Part shown: positions 11,556-22,794 of the stretch, piece after piece
Numbering within the stretch: the stretch's first letter is position 1
How the letters are laid out: the number at the start of each line of letters is the position of its first letter
DNA from: Erpobdella octoculata
Lineage: Eukaryota; Annelida; Clitellata; Hirudinida; Erpobdellidae
Reading direction: 5' to 3'
DNA: 64,000 bases
Assembly: GCA_963978895.1 (NCBI GenBank)
Contig: OZ022242.1
Coordinates: 16,817,121 to 16,881,120 of the forward strand
Notes under the pieces: generated by a model
Told to the model about the DNA's origin: nothing
Seen by the model: the letters and a program-made list of their open reading frames with translations, nothing else
The model's database searches: none
Translations under genes and position numbers: made by a program

Positions 11556-12156
11556 AAATTCCGATGCTCAGAAACCCATCATCGGCGCAGATTTCCTGTC
11601 CCATTTCAGCCTCAATGTGGATATGTTCAACCGTCGCCTAGTGGATAACACAACTTCCATAACGATCATTGGTTCAATCTCCAGTACAATGACAACACAG
11701 ATTCCATTTGCCAGATTGAGGCGTTAGCCAAACTTTTAAATTACAATGAGAAGGTTGATCATCACACCAAACGCCACATCATCACCAAAGGACCACCAGC
11801 ATTTTCCCCCCAGAAAAGCTTCTGGAGATTGGAGACTGTGTGGGGACTACCGAGCGGTTAACACCAACACAGTTCCGGACCGGTACCCAGTTCCTCATCT
11901 ACACGACTTCTCCAACAATCTCACCAACTGCAAGATTTTCTCGCGAATCGACTTAGTAAGATCCTTCCGCCACATTCCGATTGCAGAAGAAGACATACCA
12001 AAAACTGCTATCACAACACCTTTTGGACTGTATGAATTATTTACGCCTGCCATTTGGACTGAGGAACGCAGCTCAAACCCCAACGGTTCATGGATGAAGT
12101 ACTCAGAGGCTTGACTTACACATTTGCTTGCATCGACAACGTGCTAATTGCTAGTA
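11556..12156 (+). pseudogene. Gypsy (Ty3-type) pol fragment, degenerate second copy
   Basis: Closely parallels 30070-30810: [38 protein letters not shown] and related RT segments are shared. It carries several small deletions (around 11700-11835 the protease-RT linker and RT start are shortened) and frame changes. Its 3' part is cut at CTAGTA, where pogo element A inserted; the intact relative continues there as CTAGTACATCACC. Confidence 0.75.
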
Positions 12157-13012
12157 GGGGAAGACGGGGCTTGTTGTCTCAGGGGTATGTTGTCTCAGTG
12201 GCCATCTAGCAAAAGTTTATATGTCTATGTTGTGCTGAAGCAGCTGGAAAGTTTGTAAACATCACTAAAGGTAAACAGTTGTTAAACGAAACGATTAATT
12301 CGTTTAACTGTAGCTGAAAACTCGCGTTTTCGAAAACGTAAAAGCATCTTTATCGAAGTTAATAAAGTTCATGTTATAGCGATGTAACACGACGCAGGTG
12401 AGCCTTTTTTTACATTGTTTTGTAGATCATTGATTACCAAAGTAGGGGAGACCGGGGCTCAATGTTACAGGGGCTACTGTTACAGTGATAATATCTATGG
12501 TGTATATTTATTTGTAGTCAATATCTATGTTTCAGCGCATGCGCACAGTGAATCTGACAATATCCGGCGATGCTGATTTAAATATAAACAATACTGATAA
12601 AGTTGTAGCAAATAAACTATTTTTGAGTCGATATCTTTTTTCCAGGTAGGTGTGCAATTTGTTTGTTTCAGCTAGTTTGATTACTTCTGTTGTCATATTT
12701 TGCATGTTGTTGGCATGGTGATATGTGCTGATAAACAGACAATTTCTAGCGATGTAGCAGGGCCGTTGTATTAGTAGTGACTTGTTGTTTACGAAAAATC
12801 ACATTGAGGCTATATGTTACACTCGTAACATATAGCTCCGCTTGATAAGCTGATGTTATCGAGATGTTGGCCTGTCCATGTACTGATTACTATGTCATTC
12901 CGAATACTCTTGTAACATCAGTCAATTACATGTAACTGTAACGATCACTGAACTAATATTTTGAAAAGTATTTTCAATACCCATATTATGTTTTTGTTTC
13001 CATATTTCAGAA

Positions 13013-16000
13013 ATGAGAACCTACAAACCCAAGACTGATAGAGTTCGCACTCCAGATGAGGCTGTCAGAAATGGAGGACGGTCTATACGTGATGCAGCAG
13101 CCGATTTCGGTATAAACTTTATGAAACTCCATCGTTTTTGTAAGAAGAAATCTGCTGGATTGCCAGTTGTTGTTCGACAAAAGCATACTCGTCAAACATT
13201 CACGAAATGCCAAGAGGTAGAACTTGCGAACTATTTAGAGACTGCAGCTAAAATGTATTATGGCCTTTCGCCAAAGGAGGTATGTAAGCTGGCATTTGAG
13301 TATGCTATGAAGAATGGCATTGTATGTCCGAGGTCATGGAAGGTTGCTGAGCTGGCAGGTGCTGACTGGTTTACAGCATTTCTCAAACGTAACAGAACCC
13401 TATCCATCCGTACCCCAGAAACTTCAAGCCTCAACAGAGCTACAAGCTTTAACCGCACCAATGACGCAACATTCTTCAAAAATATTTCAGAAGTGCTCGA
13501 CCGCCATCACTTCCAGGCGCATGAAATCTATAACATCGATGAGACTGGCATAACTACCGTTCAGTGACCAGATAAGATCGTTGCTAAGTGCGGAACAAAG
13601 CAGGTCCGTTCAGTGACGTCTGCAGAAAGAGGTACTCTAGTAACAATGGCGCTAGCTGTGTATGCTATTGGCAGTTATGTTCCCCCTACTTTCATTTTTC
13701 CACGGGTCAAGTTTCGAGAACATTTTCTCAGTCACGCTCCTGTTGGTTCTGTTGGATCTGCAAATCCATCCGGATGGATGAAGGCAGCGAACTTTCTCGT
13801 GTTTATCAAACACTTCACTGATTACGTGAGATGCTCACTAGTGAAACCTGTCCTCATATTGTTAGACAACCACGAATCGCACATGTCGATTGAGGTTATC
13901 GACCACTGCAAACTGAATGGAGTCGTTCTTCTCACGTTTCCACCTCACTGATCGCACAAGCTACAGCTGCTGGACTGCAGCGTATTTGGACCACTGAAAA
14001 AATACGTCAACTCAGCTTGTGATGGTTGGATGAGAAGCCACCCCGGCAAGACAATGAGCATCTTATATATAAAAATGAAATGTATGTTTGTATATCCGAG
14101 TATCAAATGTAAACGTCCGAACAGATTTCATTGAAATTTGGCACACTTATGTATCTTATTCAAGCGGTGATTCCTGTAAAGTTTTAAATAAATTTGTTTC
14201 TCCGTTGATGTTTTATGGACAAAAAACGTTTTGGTCAGCGGTAGTAAGGTGAAGTAAATTTATTTTCTACAAAATAAAAATAAATTAATTTATAGTTAAA
14301 TTATACAACAATTTTTTAATTTTTTTCTTAAGTTTTAAATATAAATATTAAATAAATATGTGTGTTGTTTAGTGCTGCCGGATACCTTTGTTTTGATTTC
14401 ATAGAGCTCATTTTCTTCCGAACTTCGTATACGACAGCTCTGCTATCAGTGCTTTATATTTGATTTTTAGCAACTTATTTTTTAAATCCAGATAACTTTG
14501 GTTTTCAGGACTAATCAATAAATTGCAGGTGGAATTTCTTCTATTTAGAGATATTTTGTGCTTCACAAAAAGAGTTCCAGACTTAACAAATTAAATCAAA
14601 TTAGAAATTCATTGTTCATATCTCCCATTCAAAAGTAAGTGGCAAAGCTTTGGTAATTTGTTTTTAGTTTTTAAAATCATGATTTACTGTGTATCTTTCA
14701 ATTTGTTTCGTTTGTTGCATTGCACGTGATTAATTATATTATAATTATATTATTAATTATTATAAGATTATCATTATGCTCTAACATTTTGTGTTTTGTG
14801 TTTTACAAAAAGGAGTTGCAGATTGGAAAAATAAATTTAAATTCATTGTTCTTATTTATCGTTCAAGGCTTCTGACTTCAATTGTTCATCATGGTTTCCT
14901 AAACTGACGAGCTTGCTATCAGCCTATCGGTAAATGAGAAATTTTTTTGGGCAGGTAAGTGTTTTTTTTATGTGATGGCATTAGCCGATTTGGTATTAAT
15001 TTATTATTGACGAGTAGTTATGACTATAAGATTATAAATTAATTTATTGGTCTTATTTTATTCTTTACTTTTCAGAGGAAACTAGAAAATTACATTTTAA
15101 AGAAAATCTTACATGCAACACCAATTTATTGTAAAAGTTTCACTGATATATGAGGTGCATGAAATTTAAAGAAATGAAAGCAAGTGCAGTATTTTTGTGT
15201 TTCAAGAAAATCATGAACAAAGTTCTCAAGCCAGCCTATCAATCTGCTGCTGTTTTGTTCAATTTATAATTGCATCATTTGCTAAATAAAAGTGTTACTC
15301 TTCGATTGTTCCAAATTGATGATCTCCGAAAATTCTGGGAAAATTCATTAAGTTAATGCTTTGACATTTTGACATAACAAGAAGGTTTTTAATAATTTAC
15401 TTCATGTTTTATTTCAATCTGTGTTTTATATCAAATTTTTCAAAGCCACAGGTCAACATTTATTAACATGTCACATGTAGCGTTATATGCTTTCTGTAGA
15501 CATGACACTTAAAAACTAAGAACAACTCAAAAACTAAGACTAGTGATTTTTCGAAAAGCAGCTGTTGAACAGTGTGTGATAAATCTATTGTAGGCATTTA
15601 TAATCTTACAAGTATTTAAAATAAATATAACCTGTTGAGATATATAAGTGGATTTTAACATTATTGCAGCGTTAACTAATCAATTCTTTTTTTCAGCTTT
15701 AGTCAATCAAAATAATCCTTTGCAGAAGATCACACTTGCAGAGTGGAACCAATACATTAAAGAATACTAATTAAACTTGAGGAAGTTAAGACGTAACTAA
15801 ACGAGCAAACCAAACAACAAAAAGTGTTAACGAGAGAACAGATCAACTTTGATGACTGTGCACAGCATTCCGCTACAGCCCATCTAAGCCACATTGGGAA
15901 GGCTCTGAAATTTAATAGAGGAACGGAAAAGCGACTGTGAGCGAAAAGAGCGAGCAGGAAAAGGAGAGCAAGCTGGAGCGGTAAAGCGTAAAAGCAACTG

Positions 16001-17374
16001 GGAGCGGGAAAAGTAAAAGAGACCGGGGCCAGAGAGAAAAACGATAAAAAACCTTTAAAATCCCCGGGCAACGCCAGGTAACCCAGCTAGTTTACGATAT
16101 TCCAGGAATAGCTGCAGAGGCAATCCCAAGGGCTGCAACTCCAGTGAACATCCAGTCTGGATTTGCAGTGAGTGGCATCTTTCCGTTCAATAGTGAGATT
16201 TTCATGGACGAGGAATTTATGGCTTCTGCAGTTACAGATCGACCATTCATCCTCCAATGTGAAGTGCAAACACCGTACCTCCACAGTCTAGTGATTCAGT
16301 GACTATCGCAACCACTGTTCCAGCAGTGTCCGTTGCTCCAACTCCAGCATTGACTGATCCACTGTCGACCGCGATCACGGCTACTGTGTCTGCTGCTCCA
16401 ACTCTAGTATCGACTGATCCAGCATTGAATGGGATCACGGTTCCTTCGGTGTCCGCTGCTCCAACTCCAGTGTCGACGGCTACTCCATCAACTCCAACTT
16501 CACACACTGGTAAGTGCACAACAACTAACATCTTGTCATCAATTTTTAATGCCAGTCTCGACATGCACTGTCTCATGAGTCTTTTTAATGAATTTGTTTC
16601 AAGTTATTGTTTTATCATTAACCCAGTTATTTTTTTTTTTTGTGAATCATTAATATTTTGTGCTAATATTGTTGTTGTTTCTGTTATGTAAATTGAAAAT
16701 CTAATAGTATAATATTAATTTGTGTATAAAATTGTTGTTTGTTACTAATCGAAATAATTATCAATAATATGAATGATCTCAAACAATCGATTTTGTTTCA
16801 TAGACCTATGCTAAAATTGACAAAAAAATTTTTTTTGGGTGCTTGCAATTTGTACGTGATCATGCCCATAATGTTTTGTTCAGGAAACAATTCGGTGACT
16901 GATCATTCGTATTGCCACATCACCTCTGAGATCATTCGACCGTTCCCTGTTGCTGAGCCTCGAGTTCAGAAGCCAGGTGGTCGAAAGCGTGGAAAATCGT
17001 CGATACTAACCGACACACCAGTAAAAAACGCACTGGCTGAGGCAGCACAGCAGACCAAGAAGAAGCGAGCCAACTCAAGTGCAAGGAAGAAACTGGGCAA
17101 TACACTGTCAACAGATGGATCCACGAGTACGACCGGCAACAAAGGCAAGAAAAATGCTCCAAGGAAATCTGCACCAAAGAAACAGACTCCGAAAACCCGC
17201 AAGCGGAGTTCAGCTGCGAGGGCTGACAATTATCAGAAAACGGTTTGCCTAGTTTGTGGCGAATCATTCGAAGAGGACTGGGTGCAATGCCTAGAATGTC
17301 ACAAATGGGCTCATGCTAACTGCACTGATGGAGATAATTATTATGTGTGCCACAACTGTGATGACTCGGATTAG
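13013..17374 (+). pseudogene. Pogo/Tigger-like DDD transposase with PHD finger (element B), broken
   Basis: The ATG at 13013 directly follows an acceptor-like TTTCAG. Order: N-terminal HTH region (GRSIRDAAADFGINFMKLHR), CENP-B-like region (WFTAFLKRNRTLSIRTPE), then the DDE_1 core. The three candidate acidic residues are in NIDETG, LLDNHESH and LLDCSVFGPLKK. In-frame TGA codons lie at 13565 and 13948. The Helitron interrupts at 14060/16091, and the frame resumes exactly as MSI then YDIPGIAAEAI. A one-base frameshift occurs near 16275, followed by a Thr/Pro/Ala-rich linker. A GTAAGT donor at 16510 pairs in phase with the CAG acceptor near 16881. The last exon has a Lys/Arg-rich stretch and a PHD finger (CLVCGESFEEDWVQCLEC, HKWAHANC, CHNC) ending at 17374. 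Not functional as read. Confidence 0.85.
14061..16090 (+). mobile_element. Helitron, non-autonomous, complete ends
   Basis: Begins TCTTATATATAAAAATGAAA after an A and ends with a CCCCGGGCAACGCCAGG hairpin-like stretch followed by CTAG and a T: canonical Helitron TC...CTAG ends in an A/T target without duplication. The host reading frame is restored exactly by removing it. The interior lacks a Rep/helicase ORF. The 3' 150 bp carry the GC-rich GAGCGGGAAAG repeat seen in other copies here. Confidence 0.85.
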
Positions 17375-17884
17375 GCCTGATGTACATTATGGGCATTTTC
17401 ATTGATTTTTGTGTTTTTGACTACAACATTCTTCGTTGACTTGTTTTTTCAACAACTGTTTAACAACTTGAAATATTCAGTCTTTGAGTATGATATTTTT
17501 TTGTATCATTAGAGGCGTTCCTGTACAATAATCCCTTTACATTTACGAAATATGTCTTTTATGCATCTGTAACAATGTAACTCCAGTCCTTGTAACATGT
17601 AACCCCGGTAGTGGGGTTATTTGTTACATTCGAGTGGTTCATCTAAAATCTTAATTCCTAAAATCCATGAACTAATAACATGACTTACTTATCCTCATTT
17701 TAGTGTAACATGTTGAAGACTAAACCCCACTGGCCTTAGGTAAATTAAGGTTATAGGGATCAGCCAATTTACAAAAAAAAGTGAAATTTGTAACATATAG
17801 CCCCGGTCTCCCCTAAATATTAAACGTGCGCATTGTTTATGTTAGATTCGTTTGACATATAAACATTGAAGACGTTGATGGTTA

Positions 17885-17924
17885 TAAGGGGTATGTTGTC
17901 ACGCGAATGACAACATACCCCTTA
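17885..17924. repeat. Perfect 17-bp-stem palindrome in pogo element A
   Basis: TAAGGGGTATGTTGTCA, a 6-base spacer CGCGAA, then the exact reverse complement. The core repeats a motif of the element's left end (12179-12198), so it is probably a subterminal transposase-binding repeat. Confidence 0.8.
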
Positions 17925-17988
17925 CAAAGCTGTATGGTGGACATATTTTAATGTTAAGACATTTTCTGTTTGATTTGCAGGGAATATC

Positions 17989-18475
17989 ATGAGACACCAC
18001 GTCAGAGTAACAAACAGAGCAGCTTACTCCAAAGATCAAATGAAGCTTGCTGTTGCAGCTGTACTTGAATCAGGACTTAGTGTCAGAGAATCAGCTCGTC
18101 TAAATGATGTTAACTATAAGACTTTAGGACGTTATGTTAAGCTACAAAAAGATGCAGGTGACCTGTCTCATATTGGCTACAAGAGAGTTTATCAAGTTTT
18201 CCCAGAGAACCTAGAATAATTACTTGTTGCTTACGTTAAAAAAGCAGCCCAGATTTATCACGGTTTAACACCAAAGAATATCCGTGCACTTGCTTACAAA
18301 CTGGCCAATGCAAACAAATTGAAAATTCCACCAATATGGGCGGAACAACAGATAGCTGGCGGTGATTGGTTTGAGGGTTTTATGCGCCGAAACTCATCAA
18401 TATCCATTTGTGAGCCAAAACCAACTTCAACAGAACTAATGTAACCATGTTTTTTGACAACCTTTCAGAAGTTAT
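17989..18475 (+). pseudogene. Pogo transposase N-terminal half (element A), truncated
   Basis: The ATG follows an acceptor-like TTTGCAG. MRHHVRVTNRAAYSKDQMKL and SGLSVRESARLNDVNYKTLG form a psq-like HTH. After a TAA at 18217 the frame continues with HGLTPKNIRALAYKLA and GGDWFEGFMRRNSSISICEP, the CENP-B-like segment. A frameshift then gives FNRTNVTMFFDNLSEVM. The sequence stops just before the catalytic region, where the BED-finger ORF begins. Confidence 0.75.
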
Positions 18476-18477
18476 GG

Positions 18478-19260
18478 GTGGTGGAACAGGATTGCAAAAG
18501 TATCAGTGATATATCAAAAGCTGTTTGCAAGATATGTAGCAAGTCCTATGTTAGGAAGCTACGAACCAAAAAACAAACATTACACGGACTGAAGCTGCAT
18601 TTATTAAAATTTCATGACAAAGAATACAGGCAAGTACTAAAACGTTTATCAGAACTAAGCGATTTCAAAGTGAAGCGAACAGACTTTAGCATATCATTGC
18701 AACAATCGAGCTCAGATCAGTCGACTCTTGTCGTGACGATGTTTCCAGGATTAAACCGGGTAAAAAGGACACAATTACGAGAAACAAAATTTAACAACAG
18801 AGACAAGTTTTGTGCGATACAATTCAAAATCGACATCATAGGTTTTTATAGGAGAGTCAGTTATTCAATGTTTTGTAGGTTGAGGCCATTCTGGACAGAT
18901 TTTGCAAAAGCTAGTGAGAGGGAGACTTGCCAGTGCAAATATCATGAAAATGCCAAGTTTATGCTGAGAAAACTTCAACGGTTAAAAATTAATGGAAATG
19001 TAACACTTGAATTTTTTGTTGAGTATCTTGCCTGTGATGCTACAAAAAAAATGTGCATTAATGGCAACTGTGGATTTTGCTCAAACAAAATGTTTTCATT
19101 TGTTTGTCGACAGTTGTTCAATGATGAAAGCCATGATCGTCTTGACTGCAGCTCAACTCTTCTTAAGTTGTCTGGAAATTACGAACCAGAAGAAGTTGTC
19201 AATTATGATCAATGGGGATGGAAACAAATCAAACATTATTGTCAAGTCAGAAAAATCTAA
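18478..19260 (+). pseudogene. BED-type zinc-finger, transposon-like ORF (partial)
   Basis: About 260 open codons. The N-terminus has AVCKICSKSY and HGLKLHLLKFHDKEY, a C2H2 arrangement typical of BED fingers. A middle segment follows with YSMFCRLRPFW, ERETCQCKYHENAKFMLRKL and MCINGNCGFC, a Cys-rich pattern I have seen in multicopy transposon-like proteins of invertebrates but cannot assign to a named superfamily. It ends at TAA 19258-19260, probably truncated. No start Met is in place: the frame is open leftwards into the pogo fragment. Confidence 0.5.
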
Positions 19261-19290
19261 TAAAATTTGTATTCTTCTAGATGATTTTTA

Positions 19291-19955
19291 ATGTATTAGT
19301 TCTGTTTTTGACTTCCTGGTTATCGACCAAGCAGACCGCAGGCGAGAAAATAAACTGGTGTGTTAATAATAATTATTATCGTTAAATCAGTAATTTACAT
19401 TGGCTACGAGGATAAATTAGAAATAATGATGTCACACGAACATTCGTCGATTTTCCCGTTCGATTGTAAATCTGAAAATGTCACGCTGGGCCAAAGATGG
19501 CGGCAGTAGAAAAGGTCGTTCGATTACTTTCTGTTGGCAAAGGGGGTAACCCTAGCTGAACAAAAGAAAGCTCTACTTCTACACACAGCCGGTCTCGATG
19601 TACAAGATATTTTTGAAACCTTGCCAGGACAAAAGGATGGTACAGATATTATGCCAGGTCAGAGAAAGCTCTTGACGAACATTTCAAGCCACTCGTCAAC
19701 ATTCCCTTAGAAAGATATTCGTTTCGCCAACTACAACACGAGCCTACAGAATCAATTGATCAGTTTGTTACACGACTTAGACAACAGACAGACCTGTGCG
19801 AGTTCGGCAACCAAGAAGACGATTTTATTCGAGACTAGGTGTCGTTCTACAGCATTATGAAAACAATTGTTAGAAAAACGTGAAGTGACACTTACACAAA
19901 CTCTGAGCATTGCAAGAACTAAAGAGGCAGCTGATCTCCAAGTTGCCATGATGCA
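19291..19955 (+). pseudogene. Gypsy LTR end, primer site and gag fragment
   Basis: TTTACA at 19393-19398 is followed by TTGGCTACGAGGATA, like an LTR end plus primer-binding site. A gag frame then starts at ATG 19426: LGQRWRQ, a stop, then FDYFLLAKGVTLAEQKKALL and LDVQDIFETL. After a frame change come LERYSFRQLQ and ESIDQFVTRLRQQTDLCEF. Several stops and frameshifts are present. At 19955 it joins, without any terminal repeat, a truncated piggyBac transposase. Confidence 0.65.
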
Positions 19956-21695
19956 GAAGATGATTTCCACTGGAATAATGCACCACAGCAAGTTCAGCAA
20001 CAACTTCCTTTTACGGGCACACCAGGTATCAACGTTCAAATATCAGCTCCAGATGACCCTCTTGAATACTTCGAACTATTTGTTACTGATGACATTGTGC
20101 AATCTATTGTAACGGAAACTAATCGTCATCATGCTCAGCTTTTTGCGAACCCACGACTGAAAGCAAGATCAAGATTGCGAAAGTGGTCTAACACAAATCC
20201 AGGTGAAATAAAAGTTCTGATTGCTGTAATTTTGTATCAAGGTTTAGTACAAAAACCAGAAACAGCAATGTATTGGAGTAGTAATCCTATGTTAGCCACA
20301 CCATATATTCGGCGTATTATGACCAGCGACCGTTTCTTGATTCTGATGCGCTGTTTGCATTTTGTTGATAATACAGCTCTTCCACAGGCAGAAACGAAAG
20401 CCGAGAAATCTTTCAATAAGATAAAACCATTTTTTGAAGCTGTTGTTTCCAGATTCTCGATAATTTACACACCAGAACAGAACATAGCAATTGACGAATC
20501 ACTTCTACTTTGGAAAGGGAGATTAGCGATGAAGCAATATATTCCACTGAAACGTGCCCGATTTGGTCTGAAATCGTACTTGCTTTGTGAATCTTGTAGT
20601 AGTTATATGTGGAAAGAATTCACACACATAGGACCAGCAATGCAGTTGGAACAATCAAATGACAATCTCAAGACATCAAGAATCGTCATGACCCTACTGC
20701 ATGATCTACTTGGGAAAGGATATACAGTTTACATGAACAATTATTACACATCTCCAACGTTGTTTAGAGAACTAATTGCAAACAATACTGATGCAGTTGG
20801 GACTGTACGTTTGAATAGAAAGAATATCCCAGCAGATCTCAAAAAGAAAATAGCTCGTGGTGAAATTGTTGCCCGCTATTGTGGGAAATTGATGGCCTTG
20901 AAGTGGCACGATAAAAAAGATGTATCAATGATGTCAACTTTTCACACAGCTGCAGTTCGGGATGTTGTGATCCATCGTGGTACAAGAGAAAAGCCGGTGG
21001 TCATCTGCGATTACAATGGCGACATGGGTGCTGTCGATGTTTCGGACCAGATGCTTACATCATACCCAGCGGAAAGAAAGAGACACAAAGTTTGGTATAA
21101 AAAATTATTCCGTCACCTCATGAACAAAGTTACTTTGAACTCTTATATTTTATTCAAGAAACAAAGAGAGAACAAACTAACTCATGCTCAGTTTCGAATG
21201 AAACTCATTGAGCGACTCATCGACACTTACCATGTACCAGAGCATCAAGTCCGTGCTGGGCGCCCCACAACAACTGGAGGTGACCCTTTGCGCTTGACCG
21301 GGCGCCATTTTCCAACCTATGTACCTGCCACAGCAAAGAAAGTGAATGCACAGAGAGTTTGTGCAGTTTGTTCTTCGTGTGAAGTGGATGGTAGGAAAAT
21401 CCGTAAAGAGTCAAGATACGAGTGTACCCACTGTGATTTTGGTTTGTGTGCAGCGCCTTGCTTTCAGATTTATCACACTGTTAGAAAATTCTGAAGTCAA
21501 TCACATGTACAATAGAGTATTGGCTAAATTTTGATACTCAAAAAACTTATTTCTTACCTTTTTATGTCACTTATTTTTTTTGTTTATGTCAAAAAAGTAA
21601 CGAAATTAACTGTTTTATTTTTTTTGTTTTTTCGAAAAAAAAAAACTCAACAATAGGTGAAAATTTTGAAAAAAAAATTCCCACAGTAAAGGGGT
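19956..21695 (+). pseudogene. piggyBac transposase, 5'-truncated, catalytic Asp replaced by Asn
   Basis: Open from 19956 to the stop at 21494 (Met at 20097; 465 codons from there). DDE_Tnp_1_7-type features: IAIDESLLLWKGRLAMK (first Asp present), GYTVYMNNYYTSPTLF, where the family has DN(Y/F)YTS (second Asp reads Asn, consistent with one GAC to AAC change), and GAVDVSDQML (third Asp present). The C-terminus is a Cys/His-rich finger (CAVCSSCE, CTHCDFGLC, CFQIYH). The 3' terminal repeat CCCACAGTAAAGGGG ends at TTAA (21696-21699), the piggyBac target. The 5' end is missing and replaced by Gypsy gag sequence. Intact frame but probably catalytically dead. Confidence 0.85.
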
Positions 21696-22765
21696 TAAAA
21701 AGGAAGATAAAACAGGCATTGGTGTGTATGCTCCATCGACCGGTCTCAGGATGTCCAGAAGAACATCAGACATTTCAATTTTTGCTGCAGAAATAGAAGC
21801 TATCAAATTGGCTCTGAATCTATATGAAAATCATTTAATTTCATCAAATGCATCCGAATCTGACCCCCAACAAAATCTAGTAATTTTTACAGATTCTTTC
21901 AGTGCCATTAAAGTATTAGATACCTGTCACGATATTGCAACATCGTACAAACTAAAACTAATATTTTCAGATAGGAATGTTGTATGCAAGCTGGTATGGA
22001 TTCCAAGCCACATCAGCGTGCAGGGTAACGAAACTGCCGACTTTCTCGCCAAAACTGCAACCACTTATACTGAAATCCAAATAGATGTTACCCTTGAAAC
22101 TCCAGAATACAAAAAATAATCAAATCAAAGATACAAAATGAATGGCAAAACACTTGGAAAACTGTTTAAATTAATGACTTATACAGAAAGCTAGTACCTC
22201 TTCCAACTCGTATTTCTCCGGTCTTTGATAATCCCAGAAAAAAAGAAATCTTTCTATCTAGACTTCGGTTAAACCGAATTCTTCCAAACAGACGTCTTGA
22301 AACTAAGAATCATCATCCCACTGGTCACTGCGACATATGTGATATTCCAGAAATACTCGATCACTTCTTACAATCTTGTCCAAAAAGAGCTCCACTTCAC
22401 AACTACATCAATAAATACTGTTATCGGGTCTATGGAACAAGCAAAATAGATTTGTAATGTCAGCAAATGCAATCAAGACAGTGCTTGGAACTTTACTAGT
22501 AACTCCAGGGCATATTCGGCACATCCCTAGTGCATGGGGATGAGCTAAGCTTTTTGAGAAACTTTTTTACACATGTTTTATTGTTTTTTTCACCCTGTAA
22601 CCAAAAAGTGACAACAGTTTCATGAGGAAACTTTTGAATTAATTTTCACGTGAAAACTTTATTTTTTGGAAATAATTAATTTACAGGACACTCATTCCAT
22701 AATATGTGCTGTATGATTTTAAAAGTTACATATTATCAAGATGGAATAAATAAATAAATTCACTT
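21696..22765 (+). pseudogene. LINE ORF2 C-terminus with RNase H domain and 3' tail
   Basis: The frame 21700-22119 shows an RNase H pattern: IFAAEIEAIKLALNLYENHL, VIFTDSFSAIKVL and VWIPSHISVQGNETADFLAK. After a frameshift near 22117 it continues with FLSRLRLNRILPN and HCDICDIPEILDHFLQSCP, the Cys/His end typical of Jockey-like LINEs with RNase H. The tail GGAATAAATAAATAAATTC near 22743 is LINE-like. The 5' side is cut by the piggyBac TTAA site. Confidence 0.75.
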
Positions 22766-22794
22766 ATTAGCACAAGATCATTGCATTTTTCATC

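Larger units (their letters stand above)
12445..17813 (+). mobile_element. Pogo-superfamily element B with 25-bp TIRs and TA target duplication
   Basis: The left terminus GGGGAGACCGGGGCTCAATG matches the inverted right terminus (ends ...AGCCCCGGTCTCCCC) for about 24 bp with two differences, and TA flanks both sides (12443-12444 and 17814-17815). It encodes a pogo/Tigger-like transposase with a C-terminal PHD finger. A 2,030-bp Helitron (14061-16090) is inserted in the coding region; without it the element is about 3.3 kb. It is nested in the 5' region of element A. Confidence 0.85.
12157..18475 (+). mobile_element. Pogo-superfamily element A (interrupted by element B, 3' half lost)
   Basis: The left end GGGGAAGACGGGGCTTG starts right after a TA in the Gypsy fragment. 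Its left 5' region runs to 12442, is interrupted by element B at a TA, and resumes at 17816 with a transposase N-terminus (17989-18475). The right terminal repeat is not found. The copy ends at ~18475, where an unrelated BED-finger ORF starts. The motif GGGGTATGTTGTC recurs in the left end and in a perfect palindrome at 17885-17924. Confidence 0.65.
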
